Below, piece by piece: positions 1 through 8,403 of a stretch of 46,917 nucleotides of DNA. Each line of letters begins with the position of its first letter. Position 1 is the first letter of the stretch. Both the position numbers and the translations under genes were made by a program. The stretch is from Nitrospirota bacterium. Lineage in GTDB: Bacteria > Nitrospirota > Thermodesulfovibrionia > UBA6902. The DNA lies in contig JACRHD010000001.1 in assembly GCA_016234115.1 (NCBI GenBank), positions 1 to 46,917 on the forward strand, written 5' to 3'. The notes under the pieces were generated by a model. That model was not told the origin of the DNA. It worked only from the letters and a program-made list of their open reading frames with translations, and did not search any database.

Positions 1-1
1 G

Positions 2-220
2 CCCATTCACACATTTCGCTGTTGCGTCGCTCGCTATCAAGGAGACCGCAATGTCCGAAGCTTCACATGCCTCGATCAGTATCTCTGCATGGCCTTTGCT
101 CAACTGACATACCGGGAGAGCCTCCGCGATATCGAAGCCTGGATCAATAGAACTTTCTTCTGCCGTCCGGCAGGCCGGAAGCCGGAAAAAAATATCACTC
201 TTCGATTCAAGATATCTTGA
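2..220 (+). pseudogene. IS4-type (DUF4372) transposase, N-terminal fragment
   Basis: A frame open from the window edge to a TGA at 218-220 encodes LDQYLCMAFAQLTYRESLRD followed by IEAW. This matches the conserved N-terminal region of IS4-type transposases that carry a DUF4372 domain. The match ends near 145. The remaining residues are unrelated and run to a stop, and the DDE catalytic core is absent. It is therefore a truncated remnant whose 5' end lies outside the window. The family call rests on motif recognition. Confidence 0.75.
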
Positions 221-245
221 AGATTTCCGATAAGCTATCTATCAT
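217..245 (+). promoter_or_regulatory. possible sigma-70 promoter for the rhodanese-like gene
   Basis: TTGAAG (217-222), a 17-base spacer and TATCAT (240-245) lie about 100 bases upstream of the GTG start at 347. Recognised by eye only. The -35 box overlaps the last codons of the transposase remnant. Confidence 0.35.
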
Positions 246-346
246 TCAGGTTCATTTCATGAAACGGGAGGTGAGAAACTGACACAACTATTAAGAAACC
301 CGCTTCACAAAATTAAATAACATCTATTAAAAAAGGAGAATAAAAC

Positions 347-802
347 GTGAAGAAAATTTCATCAGCCTTACTTGTGCTGGCGTTCATGCTTGCGATGATA
401 TGTGTTGCCGTGGCGGACGATGCGGTGACCCCTGCAAAACTTGAGGGGGCAAAGATTGTAACCGCCGACGAGGTAAAAAAGATTTTAGGGCAAAAAGACG
501 TCCACGTGTACGATATGAGAAAGGCCTTGAACTTCGGCAAAGGGCACCTTCAGGGCGCGGTTTCACTTCCGTTTAAATGGACCGTAGAAAATGAGGACCC
601 GAGTAAACGCCAGGGTGAATTCAACATGTCTCAATTACCCCAGGACAAAAATGCAAAGATCGTCTTTCACAGCGACGGGCCCAGCGGCTGGAAGTCTTAT
701 TATGCGGCCAAAACAGCAAAAGAGGCGGGATATAAAAATGTCATGTGGTACAGGGAAGGTTTTGACGACTGGTCTAAAAAAGGATACCCTTTAGAACATT
801 AA
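347..802 (+). CDS. periplasmic rhodanese-like protein lacking the active-site cysteine
   Basis: This 151-residue protein begins with GTG behind AAGGAG at 333-338. A signal peptide (K2-K3, hydrophobic to about residue 20, VAVADD) points to the periplasm. The rest is one rhodanese fold: [22 protein letters not shown] near 54-75 is the region before the active-site loop, and the C-terminal [11 protein letters not shown] is typical. Rhodaneses of this type normally have Cys in the loop. Here it reads [12 protein letters not shown] (about 106-117), with Ser109 and Gly114 where relatives with a CNGPxCW-type loop have Cys. Classical sulfur transfer is therefore unlikely and a binding or structural role is more plausible. 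A strong hairpin follows at 810-844. Confidence 0.85.
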   Translation: MKKISSALLVLAFMLAMICVAVADDAVTPAKLEGAKIVTADEVKKILGQKDVHVYDMRKALNFGKGHLQGAVSLPFKWTVENEDPSKRQGEFNMSQLPQDKNAKIVFHSDGPSGWKSYYAAKTAKEAGYKNVMWYREGFDDWSKKGYPLEH

Positions 803-809
803 TGACATC

Positions 810-844
810 GGGACTGGGGGACAGGCTTCATGTCCCTCAGTCCC
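810..844. repeat. 14-bp-stem hairpin, REP-like or factor-independent terminator without T-run
   Basis: GGGACTGGGGGACA (810-823), a 7-base loop and TGTCCCTCAGTCCC (831-844) pair over all 14 positions with one G-U pair. No T-run follows. It separates the rhodanese-like gene from the chemoreceptor, so it is more likely a palindromic repeat or an mRNA-processing structure than a canonical terminator. Confidence 0.7.
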
Positions 845-864
845 ATAACAACCAGGGGCGATAC

Positions 865-2532
865 ATGACAATTCGGAACAGAATAATCTACTCCTCGGCA
901 ATACTGTTTGCGCTGTTTATGACAATGGTGCTGGTAAACTGGTTCGGGAACAAGTCGGTCACGAAAAAAACCGATCTTGCGTATCTGCTTGAAAACGAAA
1001 CAATGCACCTTCAGGGATTATTCAGAGGAATAAATGAGTTCATTATTGATGAAGGGGAGCCCCTTTCAAGACAATTAACACAAGAACACCTTAAGGGCTT
1101 TGAAGATTTGCATGATGAACTTATGGCAAAGTTCGATGACCCGGAATTGCGCAAGACACTCGATGAGAAAATAGCCCCACAGTGGAAGAAGGTCAAAGAC
1201 GGCGTTGATTCATTTCTGAAGATCAAACTCATAAAGGTGACAAATGACGATGCCATGCTGCAATACGGTCAGCTCACTACTGAAGCCAAGACATTATTAA
1301 AGGAAGTCGATGCCCTTGCCGCAAAATCGCTTGAAGATGCGAAATCAACTGCAAAGAAAGTAGAGCTCATCATCAATATAGGCGCCACTGCAATCATAAT
1401 TTTAATGTGCCTGATTTTGCTCACCCTTTATCGCACCATCATCTCCCCGATCAAGGAACTTAATACCATAGCGGAGGGCTTTGAAAAAGGAGATTTGAGC
1501 ATCGTCATGGATGAGTCGAAAAAGGATGAGTTCGGCAAGCTGGCTTTCACCTTCAATCATGCGCTAAGCCGGCTCAGCGAGTTTGTAAGCAAGCTGAGAA
1601 ATGTCATAAACACCGTGGCGTCAAATGCGGAAGCCTTTGCCGCAGATACGGCCAGGATCGCCTCCGACTCCCAGAGCCAGTCATCGCAGACCACGAGCTC
1701 GGTTGCCGCAATAGAGGAGTTGTCGGCCACGTTTTCAGATATAGGTCAAAATACTGAAAACGTATCCTCCTTCTCCAGGGAAGCTTTCGAACTGGCCATG
1801 CAGAGCAAGGATGTGGTCCTCGACGCCATGGACAGAATGAATATCATAGCAAACGCGGTGAAAGACGCCGCGAAAACCGTTGAGAGCCTGTCTCACAGGT
1901 CAAAACAGATAGGAGAAATCATCAAGGTGATTGATGAAATAGCCGATCAGACCAATCTTCTGGCGCTCAACGCAAACATTGAGGCGGCGCGGGCAGGCGA
2001 GCAGGGAAGAGGTTTTTCAGTGGTTGCAAATGAAGTTAGAAAATTGGCGGAGAGCACCACAGCGGCGACAAATGAGATAGCCGATATGATAAAAGGCATC
2101 CAGGATGACACCTGCAGGGCCGTAAGTTCCATGCATGCCTGTACTAAAGAAGTGGAAAGCGGGGCCGGGTTGGCCGGTAAGGCCGGCAGCTCTTTGCAGA
2201 TGATAGTCGTGTCGTCACAAAACGTCTCCGACATGATTCAAAGAATCGCCGCCGCTGTCGATGAGCAGTCCGCTGCGGCCAGTGAGATAACCGCGAATCT
2301 CTCCGCAATCGCCAATATTTCCCGTCAAACCAACGACAGCGCTCAAAAGGCCTCCGATGCCGGAACGGAGCTCCGACAGATGGCCTCGGAGATGCAGGCT
2401 TTGGCCAAGGAATTTAAACTCAAGAACGGAGTTTCCGATTATACAAAGGGGGACCATCAACCGTTATCCGCCGACATCAAAGCCGATGGCCCGTGTTATT
2501 CATTGCGGCGAGGCGCGCCTCGCCCTACTTGA
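865..2532 (+). CDS. methyl-accepting chemotaxis protein
   Basis: This 555-residue chemoreceptor senses a periplasmic signal and controls the CheA kinase. TM1 spans about residues 7-27, a small helical periplasmic domain about 28-165, TM2 about 168-189 and a HAMP domain about 190-242. A long coiled-coil signalling domain has its conserved tip at about 356-395 ([20 protein letters not shown], then [16 protein letters not shown]). The ATG at 865 is preferred over one at 802 because AGGGG lies just upstream and because the longer form would translate the hairpin at 810-844. The last residues (LRRGAPRPT) are encoded by a palindromic repeat at 2507-2524, so the tail looks acquired. The stop overlaps the convergent gene by 8 bases. 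No che genes are nearby. Confidence 0.93.
   Translation: MTIRNRIIYSSAILFALFMTMVLVNWFGNKSVTKKTDLAYLLENETMHLQGLFRGINEFIIDEGEPLSRQLTQEHLKGFEDLHDELMAKFDDPELRKTLDEKIAPQWKKVKDGVDSFLKIKLIKVTNDDAMLQYGQLTTEAKTLLKEVDALAAKSLEDAKSTAKKVELIINIGATAIIILMCLILLTLYRTIISPIKELNTIAEGFEKGDLSIVMDESKKDEFGKLAFTFNHALSRLSEFVSKLRNVINTVASNAEAFAADTARIASDSQSQSSQTTSSVAAIEELSATFSDIGQNTENVSSFSREAFELAMQSKDVVLDAMDRMNIIANAVKDAAKTVESLSHRSKQIGEIIKVIDEIADQTNLLALNANIEAARAGEQGRGFSVVANEVRKLAESTTAATNEIADMIKGIQDDTCRAVSSMHACTKEVESGAGLAGKAGSSLQMIVVSSQNVSDMIQRIAAAVDEQSAAASEITANLSAIANISRQTNDSAQKASDAGTELRQMASEMQALAKEFKLKNGVSDYTKGDHQPLSADIKADGPCYSLRRGAPRPT
2507..2524. repeat. perfect 18-bp palindrome at the end of the chemoreceptor gene
   Basis: GGCGAGGCGCGCCTCGCC is a perfect palindrome followed by CTAC. 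It sits inside the last codons of the chemoreceptor and touches the stop of the convergent hydrolase gene. It resembles other GC-rich palindromes in this window that border GTAG/CTAC. Confidence 0.7.
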
Positions 2533-3076
2533 TTCTTCTGACTATCTCTTTGAATTCCAGCGTGCCTGCTCTTTCAAGCAACTGAAACAATACGGTCTCC
2601 GTGCCGGTTATCACGGCGCCGGCGTCCCGCATCAGTTCCCTGCCGGTCAGATAATCATCTTTCTTCCGCGAACACACCGCGTCGCCCACTACGTGGACTG
2701 AATAATTTTCTCTCATCAGACCCAGACACGTCTGCAGGACGCATACATGCGCCTCCATGCCGGCGAGAATGATGTGGGTCCTTTTCAGTGAGGCTATTTT
2801 CCTGAGGAAACCTTCGCCCCTGCAGCAGTCGAAGTCCGTTTTCTCAAGAGGCTGGTATACGGGAAGGGCCTCCTTAACGTCATAGATTGTCGGACCGAGC
2901 CCCTGCGGATACTGTTCGGTGACAACAATCGGAACATAAAGCATTTTGGCCGTCTCTATAAGATGAAGACAGTTGACCGTCACCTTTTGCTTTTCGCCCA
3001 TAGCGGCGGCGAGTTTTTCCTGGATGTCCACGATAAGGAGCACGGCGTTGTCTTTAGTGAGGATGAATTTGTTCAT
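2525..3076 (-). CDS. isochorismatase-family cysteine hydrolase
   Basis: This 183-residue cytosolic hydrolase has the isochorismatase-like fold. The expected Asp-Lys-Cys triad is visible: D17 in [10 protein letters not shown]79 in [10 protein letters not shown] and C112 in [11 protein letters not shown]. The GMEAHVCV motif with its preceding cis-peptide region is typical. Members hydrolyse isochorismate, nicotinamide or related amides, and the substrate cannot be read from the sequence. It lies 53 bases downstream of lipA on the same strand. There is no Shine-Dalgarno sequence. TATGAT lies 8 bases before the ATG, so the gene may have its own near-leaderless promoter. It converges on the chemoreceptor gene with an 8-base overlap. 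Confidence 0.88.
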   Translation of the reverse strand: MNKFILTKDNAVLLIVDIQEKLAAAMGEKQKVTVNCLHLIETAKMLYVPIVVTEQYPQGLGPTIYDVKEALPVYQPLEKTDFDCCRGEGFLRKIASLKRTHIILAGMEAHVCVLQTCLGLMRENYSVHVVGDAVCSRKKDDYLTGRELMRDAGAVITGTETVLFQLLERAGTLEFKEIVRRIK

Positions 3077-3129
3077 TACGGAATATCATATCAAATCAGG
3101 GGCGGAAAATTGAAACAGACCCGGACATT

Positions 3130-3975
3130 TCATCTCCGGTCTTTCTCATACATCTCCCCGGCGTTCATCGAGCTGCGCGTCAGAGGAGATGATGCGACGG
3201 CGGCGAAGCCCATCTCAAGTCCCTTTACCCGATATTGCTCAAACACCTCCGGCCTTATATATTCGACGACCGGGACATTGTTTCTTCCCGGCTGCAGGTA
3301 TTGCCCGATCGTCAAATAATCGCACCCCGCGTCTTTAAGGTCTCTCATTACCGACAATACTTCTTCTTCACTCTCTCCCAGTCCCGTCATGATGCCGGAC
3401 TTGGTCTTTATCCCGGGACAAAGTCTTTTTGCGGTCCTCAGGACATTGACCGACGTCTCGTAACCGGCCTGCGGTCTGACAGCCGGATAAAGGCGTGGGA
3501 CGGTTTCCACGTTATGATTAAAGACATCGGGACGGGCGCCTAATACTATTTTCAGGGCCTCTTCATTTCCCTTAAAATCCGGCGTTAACACTTCTATCTT
3601 TAACGAGTTATTTTTCGCCCTGACAGCCCGAACAGTCTTTGCAAACTGCCCGGCCCCGCCGTCGGAAAGGTCATCCCTCGTCACAGAGGTTATGACAACG
3701 AATTTCAGTTTTAAGGCCACTGCCGCTTCGGCAACACGTTCCGGCTCGCCGGGGTCCGGCGGCAGCGGTTTGGAAGATTCGACAGCGCAGAAAGAGCAGT
3801 TCCTTGTGCACCTGTCTCCCAAAATCATAAAGGTCGCCGTACTCTCTGAAAAACATTTCCCCTGGTTGGGACACCGGGCCTCTTCACAGACCGTGGACAC
3901 CCCGTGACGCCTCAGAACACTTTTTGTCGCGTGAGTGCCGGTCGCTTTTACCTTTATCCATTCAGGATGACGCAT
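3130..3975 (-). CDS. lipA: lipoyl synthase LipA
   Basis: LipA is a radical SAM enzyme that inserts two sulfurs into protein-bound octanoyl groups to make lipoate. This 281-residue protein has both diagnostic clusters. The auxiliary cluster is C30-C35-C41 (VCEEARCPNQGKC) and the SAM cluster is C56-C60-C63 (CTRNCSFC). The C-terminal RSS serine motif at 267-269 (TRSSMNA) supplies the serine ligand. VFNHNVETV and LTIGQYLQPG are further family motifs. The ATG at 3975 has no Shine-Dalgarno sequence because a degenerate 7-bp array lies directly upstream. PEWIKVK right after the start matches the family N-terminus, so the start is probably correct. No lipB is seen nearby. Confidence 0.96.
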   Translation of the reverse strand: MRHPEWIKVKATGTHATKSVLRRHGVSTVCEEARCPNQGKCFSESTATFMILGDRCTRNCSFCAVESSKPLPPDPGEPERVAEAAVALKLKFVVITSVTRDDLSDGGAGQFAKTVRAVRAKNNSLKIEVLTPDFKGNEEALKIVLGARPDVFNHNVETVPRLYPAVRPQAGYETSVNVLRTAKRLCPGIKTKSGIMTGLGESEEEVLSVMRDLKDAGCDYLTIGQYLQPGRNNVPVVEYIRPEVFEQYRVKGLEMGFAAVASSPLTRSSMNAGEMYEKDRR

Positions 3976-3981
3976 TTGAAA

Positions 3982-4056
3982 ATCCGTGTTCCGAGTCCGT
4001 GACCCGTGTCCGATATTTTCTTCTGCCGTATACGGACACGGATTACGGGCACGGAC
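3982..4056. repeat. degenerate 7-bp array forming an imperfect inverted repeat
   Basis: TCCGTGT, TCCGAGT, CCGTGAC and CCGTGTC follow one another from 3983. A complementary GGACACGG...CGGGCACGGACT segment at 4033-4056 allows a hairpin. It fills the space directly upstream of lipA, where a ribosome-binding site would be expected. Positions 4057-4224 show no clear coding signal. Confidence 0.6.
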
Positions 4057-4224
4057 TGCGTTATAGACTGTTTGCCTCTTTCCACAAGTCTGATATACTT
4101 GTGCTTATTATACCTTCAAACCGTTTTGAGTTGCCAATTACAAAACAGCAAACGGCTTTGCAGCGAACCGGCAGGGGCGGGTTTAATACCCCCCTGCGCT
4201 TATTTCACAAACCATAATCTAAAT

Positions 4225-5652
4225 ATGAAAGTCCTCATCATAAACACAAACCGCAACAGGTTCCCCTTCCCTGTCGTCCCCATCGGCGCATGCATGGTTG
4301 CGGATGCCGCCCAAAAGGCCGGGCATGAAGTAAGCTTGCTGGACATGATGTTTGAGAAAGACCCTCATGGAGCGCTTCACCGTGAGATTATACGCCGGAA
4401 TGCGGACGTTATAGGCCTTTCGGTAAGGAATATCGACAACAACGATATGCGTTCTCCATATTTTTATCTCAACGACATCGTCTCTTACATAAATACAATC
4501 CGCGGCCTGTCGGCGGCGCCCGTCATATTGGGCGGGGCCGCGGTCTCTGTGATGCCTGAGGAGGTGCTCCGCCATACCGGGGCGACATGGGCGGTGACAG
4601 GCGATGGGGAGACAGCTTTCAGAGGGCTCCTTGACAGGCTTTCGCACGCCGAATCGCCGCGGGACGTTCCCGGAGTTGCGTGGCTTGAGGACGGAGTTTT
4701 TCATTCCAATCCATACTCATCGCCTGAAAATATATGTTCCTGCGTCTCCCCTGCCTTTTCACGCTGGATCGATATCGGGGCTTATCTCCGCAGGTTCGCG
4801 ACCATCCCCCTGCAGAGCAAACTCGGATGCCGTTTCAACTGCGTATATTGCACCTACCGTAAAATAGAAGGCGGCGCATACAGGCTCTCCGACCCGGATG
4901 AAGTCGCAGATACTGTAGCGGGATTGGCCGCGCGCGGGTCCCGTTGCATTGAATTTGTCGATAATGTGTTCAACTCCCCGTATGAACACGCGCTGGCGAT
5001 AAGCGATAAAATCGCCGGCGCCGGATGCGGGGCCGCGCTGATGAGCCTTGAGATGAATCCCCTTTTTATCGACGACGAACTGATCACGGTCATGGAGAGG
5101 GCCGGTTTCACGGGCATAGGAATTACCGTTGAGAGCGCGTCGGACCGGGTGCTTGAAGGGCTCAGAAAGGGCTTTTCCTCGCGGCATGTTCATAAGGCCG
5201 CCGACGTTGTCCGCCGCCACAATATCCCCTGTGTCTGGATATTCATGATGGGCGGACCGGGCGAAACGCAGGACACCGTAAAAGAGACCCTGAGGTTTGC
5301 CGAAAATTCCATACTGCCGAGGGACGTTGCCTTCTTCGGCACGGGCGTCCGTATCTATCCGGGTACGGAGCTTGAATTGATCGCCCGGGACCAGGGACTC
5401 CTCCGGATCGCGGCCGGCGAAATGCTTGAGCCTGTTTTTTATGTTTCTCCGTCAGTAGAATACGGGTGGATGCGGAAACGCGTAAAGGCATCGATGAACA
5501 GGCATATGAATTTCATTAATCCGGACTCGATCAGTCTTCCCGTCCTTCCGGCGATACACCGTCTCGGTTACAGCCTGGGATTAAGGCCCCCTCTGTGGAA
5601 ATACACCCGCTACATCCGCCGCACACTTAGGACCGTGGGGATGGACGCTTGA
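4225..5652 (+). CDS. B12-binding radical SAM enzyme paired with a type III PKS
   Basis: This 475-residue protein has an N-terminal cobalamin-binding Rossmann domain (about 1-150: PVVPIGACMVADAAQKAGHE, DVIGLSVRN, APVILGGAAVSVMPEE). A radical SAM core follows with C202-C206-C209 (GCRFNCVYC), then a C-terminal extension. No DXHXXG His ligand is obvious, so cobalamin may bind base-off. Such enzymes methylate unactivated carbons or rearrange rings. The ATG at 4225 is chosen because homology begins at MKVLIINTNRN; upstream in-frame codons to 4006 run through repeat DNA. Its TGA overlaps the TTG start of the polyketide synthase by 4 bases (5649-5652), so the two are translationally coupled. It may modify the polyketide product or its precursor. 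Substrate unknown. Confidence 0.87.
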   Translation: MKVLIINTNRNRFPFPVVPIGACMVADAAQKAGHEVSLLDMMFEKDPHGALHREIIRRNADVIGLSVRNIDNNDMRSPYFYLNDIVSYINTIRGLSAAPVILGGAAVSVMPEEVLRHTGATWAVTGDGETAFRGLLDRLSHAESPRDVPGVAWLEDGVFHSNPYSSPENICSCVSPAFSRWIDIGAYLRRFATIPLQSKLGCRFNCVYCTYRKIEGGAYRLSDPDEVADTVAGLAARGSRCIEFVDNVFNSPYEHALAISDKIAGAGCGAALMSLEMNPLFIDDELITVMERAGFTGIGITVESASDRVLEGLRKGFSSRHVHKAADVVRRHNIPCVWIFMMGGPGETQDTVKETLRFAENSILPRDVAFFGTGVRIYPGTELELIARDQGLLRIAAGEMLEPVFYVSPSVEYGWMRKRVKASMNRHMNFINPDSISLPVLPAIHRLGYSLGLRPPLWKYTRYIRRTLRTVGMDA

Positions 5653-6698
5653 AGCCGCATATTGCATCAATAGCGGTCGCGACCCCTCCCTTTGCGCTCG
5701 AACAGGCCCAGTCGATGGCACACCTTCTGAGACGCTACAGCGATAAACTGAAACCGAGGAGCCTTTCCCTCTTGCGCAAACTCTTCGCCCATCCGGGCAT
5801 CACGAAAAGGTATTTTGCCTTTGACGACGTGGACTCTTTTTTCAATGAAGACCCTGACAGCCGTATCTCCCGCTTCAATAAATGGTCTGTTGCTTTGTCT
5901 GAACAGGCGATACTGAAGGCGCTTTCAAATGCCGGTCTCACGACAGACTCGGTGTCGGGACTGGTGGTCAATACCTGCACCGGCTACATATGTCCGGGGA
6001 TTTCAACCTACCTCATAGAGAAACTGGGGCTGAGACGAGACACAAAAGTGTATGACCTTGTAGGCGGCGGGTGCGGAGGGGCAATCCCTAACCTGGAAGT
6101 AGCGGGAGCGCTGGCAGGAAATTCCTCGGAAGGCGCGGTCGTCAGCGTCTCTGTGGAGATATGCAGCGCCACGTTTCAGATGGGCGATGAGCTGAGCCTT
6201 CTTGTCTCCAACGCCCTCTTCGGCGACGGGGCCGCGGCTGCGGTGCTGCGGAACAGGCCGGAGGGATTCGAGCTTATCGAATCATCCGGTTGTTACGTCC
6301 CAGAAGACCGCGACGCAATCAGGTACGTTCATAAAAACGGTCAGCTCCATAACCAGCTTTCAACAAACCTCGACGACCTGGTAAGAAAGGCGGCCTCGCG
6401 GGTCGTCTCCAGGCTCCTCGAGCCGAGGTCGCTGAAAGTCCATGATGTAAAACACTGGGCGCTCCATACCGGGGGAGAGAAAATAATAAACTCGATCAGG
6501 GACGAGATAGGGCTTACGGAGCCGCAACTGTATTCGACCCGCAGGGTATTGGCCGAATACGGCAACATGTCCTCGCCTACCGTCTGGTTCGTGCTGAACG
6601 AGCTGATGAAGCAGGGCATTGAAAGCGGAGAATGGTGCATGATGGTGGCCTTCGGAGCAGGGCTTTCAGCGCACGCGTATCTCTTAAGAAAAGCCTGA
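5649..6698 (+). CDS. type III polyketide synthase (chalcone-synthase-like)
   Basis: This 349-residue thiolase-fold enzyme carries the complete type III PKS triad. C142 is in GGGCGGAIPN, H273 in LHTGGEKI (compare HPGG in plant enzymes) and N306 in YGNMSSPTVWFVL. VNTCTGYICPGIS near 108-119 and ALFGDGAAAAV near 189-199 are typical of the family. It should condense malonyl-CoA units on an acyl starter without an acyl carrier protein. The TTG start at 5649 overlaps the upstream gene. Type III enzymes fit better than FabH because of the YGNMSSP motif and the absence of a FabH-type active site. A hairpin at 6700-6718 lies right after the stop. No further tailoring genes adjoin, so the pathway may be just two genes or continue elsewhere. 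Confidence 0.88.
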   Translation: MKPHIASIAVATPPFALEQAQSMAHLLRRYSDKLKPRSLSLLRKLFAHPGITKRYFAFDDVDSFFNEDPDSRISRFNKWSVALSEQAILKALSNAGLTTDSVSGLVVNTCTGYICPGISTYLIEKLGLRRDTKVYDLVGGGCGGAIPNLEVAGALAGNSSEGAVVSVSVEICSATFQMGDELSLLVSNALFGDGAAAAVLRNRPEGFELIESSGCYVPEDRDAIRYVHKNGQLHNQLSTNLDDLVRKAASRVVSRLLEPRSLKVHDVKHWALHTGGEKIINSIRDEIGLTEPQLYSTRRVLAEYGNMSSPTVWFVLNELMKQGIESGEWCMMVAFGAGLSAHAYLLRKA

Positions 6699-6699
6699 G

Positions 6700-6718
6700 C
6701 CCGGCGATGCCTGCCGGG
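6700..6718 (+). terminator. short GC hairpin after the PKS gene
   Basis: CCCGGC (6700-6705) and GCCGGG (6713-6718) form a 6-bp stem around a 7-base loop directly after the PKS stop codon. No T-run follows, so termination is only possible. Confidence 0.4.
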
Positions 6719-6884
6719 AAAGGGGAGTCTGTGGAAAAATTTCTATACGACACCTTTAAAAAAAGAGTCAAGGTCAGGATTTAAGAGTTAAGAACAGGCA
6801 GAAAATACAATTAGCCCTGAAGCAAAAATGTCAAAATGGTGTTTGTCGATTATAGAAATTTTGGAACAGACTCCCTTTCCCGTG
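6715..6884. mobile_element. MITE-like element with about 33-bp imperfect terminal inverted repeats
   Basis: The left arm (6715-6747, containing GGAGTCTGTGGAAAAATTTC) and right arm (6851-6884, containing GAAATTTTGGAACAGACTCC) are near-perfect inverted copies. They differ by one extra G and a GGA/TCC block. Pairing continues more weakly inward (CGACACC against GGTGTTTGTCG). The interior, about 100 bases, has no convincing gene. Size and structure suggest a miniature inverted-repeat transposable element or a relic between the convergent PKS and DUF362 genes. No target duplication could be confirmed. Confidence 0.5.
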
Positions 6885-6909
6885 AAAAGATGCAAACCGG
6901 CTCCCCGGA

Positions 6910-8019
6910 TTACCGCATCTTCAAAACTCTTCTTGCGACTTTCCCGGTCAACGTCTCATGGGTGCGCAGTGCGCCGTGAGGGCACACCTCGGCGCAGCAG
7001 AAGCATCTTATGCATTTATCGTAATCGAACCGTATTTTCTTCTTTACCGGAGAGATCGCCTTTGCGGGACAATACTTCCAGCACTCGCCGCATAATCTGC
7101 AAAGCGATTCATCGCTTACCGGCCTTTGCACCAGGTGCCTTCGAAAATAACCCTGAAGTCTCTTCGGCCCGAATACGAGAGGCGCTATCTCAGGGAGCCT
7201 GAAATCCCCTACCGCCGGCGGGGCTCCGTCAACAATGATTTCTCCGTCACACAGGCCTGCCTCCCCGGCTATCCTGTTTGTCAATAAAGTATCCGGTTCC
7301 GCTCCTATCATCCTGCATACGACTATGTCGGCGGCGACCGTGTCTCTACTCCCTATAATTACATTCAACTCACGGGGTGTGCCGCTCCTTCCGGGGCCCT
7401 GCCCTTCCATTGCAAGTATCCCGTCGATGATTGTCGCCGCCGGTTTAATGGCCTGGAAATTTTTTACGAGGAGCGCTGCAAACTTCTCCCTGTCCACGCC
7501 CGTTCTGAAATGCCATTCCGGTTTCTTCATCCCGACGATGCACCCGAACAGGTTTTTAACGCCGAGGGTGAGCGTCATCTGCGCGTGTGTCTTCAGCTTC
7601 GCGAGATTAATCAGGACATCGCCGCACACCGCGTCCGCCGCGATCTCGATCTTTTTAAACGGCTCCCCTACGTCTATAAGGACGGATTCACTGAATTCCT
7701 TAAAAATAACATTCAGGCCGGCAAGGGCGTCCTTAATGCCGCCCTTCTTCAGGACCTCATGAAATGACCCCACCGCAGGGCTGTCTGAAATCTGGGGTAC
7801 GGCCCCTTTCTCAAGCACATATTCGACAGCGGCCTTAATGATCATGGGATGAGTGATTATGGCCCTTTCAGGAGGGGCGGCAGCGAGCAAGTTGGGCTTT
7901 ATGATGACGCGCTCTTTTTCGCGGACCCTGTGCCCGCAGGTCGAATCGAGGATTTCAAACACCACGGGCCGCAGCGTTTTGTAGTCGTAGGATGCTTTTC
8001 TGATGATTACCGTGGACAT
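6910..8019 (-). CDS. DUF362 protein with C-terminal 2x[4Fe-4S] ferredoxin domain
   Basis: This 369-residue protein has an N-terminal DUF362 domain (KPNLLAAAPPERAIITHP, INLAKLKTHAQMTLTLGVKNLFGC, RSGTPRELNVIIGSRDTVAAD) over about 1-290. The C-terminal ferredoxin module has two CxxCxxCxxxC sets, CRLCGECWKYCP and CIRCFCCAEVCP, for two [4Fe-4S] clusters. DUF362 proteins are cytosolic and are assumed to act in redox chemistry; no specific reaction is established. The ATG at 8019 follows AAGGG with 5-base spacing, while an in-frame ATG 21 bases upstream has no such site. It converges on the PKS operon across the MITE-like element. Confidence 0.9.
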   Translation of the reverse strand: MSTVIIRKASYDYKTLRPVVFEILDSTCGHRVREKERVIIKPNLLAAAPPERAIITHPMIIKAAVEYVLEKGAVPQISDSPAVGSFHEVLKKGGIKDALAGLNVIFKEFSESVLIDVGEPFKKIEIAADAVCGDVLINLAKLKTHAQMTLTLGVKNLFGCIVGMKKPEWHFRTGVDREKFAALLVKNFQAIKPAATIIDGILAMEGQGPGRSGTPRELNVIIGSRDTVAADIVVCRMIGAEPDTLLTNRIAGEAGLCDGEIIVDGAPPAVGDFRLPEIAPLVFGPKRLQGYFRRHLVQRPVSDESLCRLCGECWKYCPAKAISPVKKKIRFDYDKCIRCFCCAEVCPHGALRTHETLTGKVARRVLKMR

Positions 8020-8403
8020 TGTCGCCCTTGTAGTATACATTCACAGCGCATCATTCAGGCAAGGCAGTGTCCGGGAAGAATAAGGTTCGAATGAAAATTT
8101 TGCGGGGCCGCCGTATGCATTTTTTTAGTAGTTTTTTCATTCCCAATCGTGGTATTCGAATCATACGGGCCTTTTCTGATACGGACTTTCTAATCAATTT
8201 TAATTGAAGTCCCGGCGTAAATACCTCAACTTTCCGCTTCGGGCCCGGCAAAGGAAGAACAACTGTTTGATTCATCTGATCATGTTCGACAAGCGTTTGA
8301 CCGGGCCGACTGAGAAGGTCCGTCATGAGAGGTCAGCCCTTATACTTTTTCGTATTCAAACTCAGCGCAGAGTCATATATATCCCTAAAAGCAGGTGACA
8401 GAT
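8020..8403. other. intergenic region with no supported gene
   Basis: About 380 bases between divergent genes. A 91-codon open frame on the minus strand (8051-8326) has no ribosome-binding site or recognisable motif. T-rich stretches occur near 8122-8141. A weak TATATC lies near 8378, upstream of the PEP-CTERM gene. Nothing firm can be annotated. Confidence 0.5.

Noticed and set aside
802-864. Longer N-terminus for the chemoreceptor beginning at 802
   Set aside because: It would translate the perfect hairpin at 810-844 and lacks a ribosome-binding site. The ATG at 865 has AGGGG and begins the usual cytoplasmic start before TM1.
4006-4224. A 73-residue extension of the radical SAM protein
   Set aside because: The region is repeat DNA and the encoded residues do not resemble a domain. 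Homology begins at 4225.
8051-8326. A 91-codon minus-strand frame upstream of the PEP-CTERM gene
   Set aside because: No ribosome-binding site, no family, and a composition unlike the neighbouring genes.
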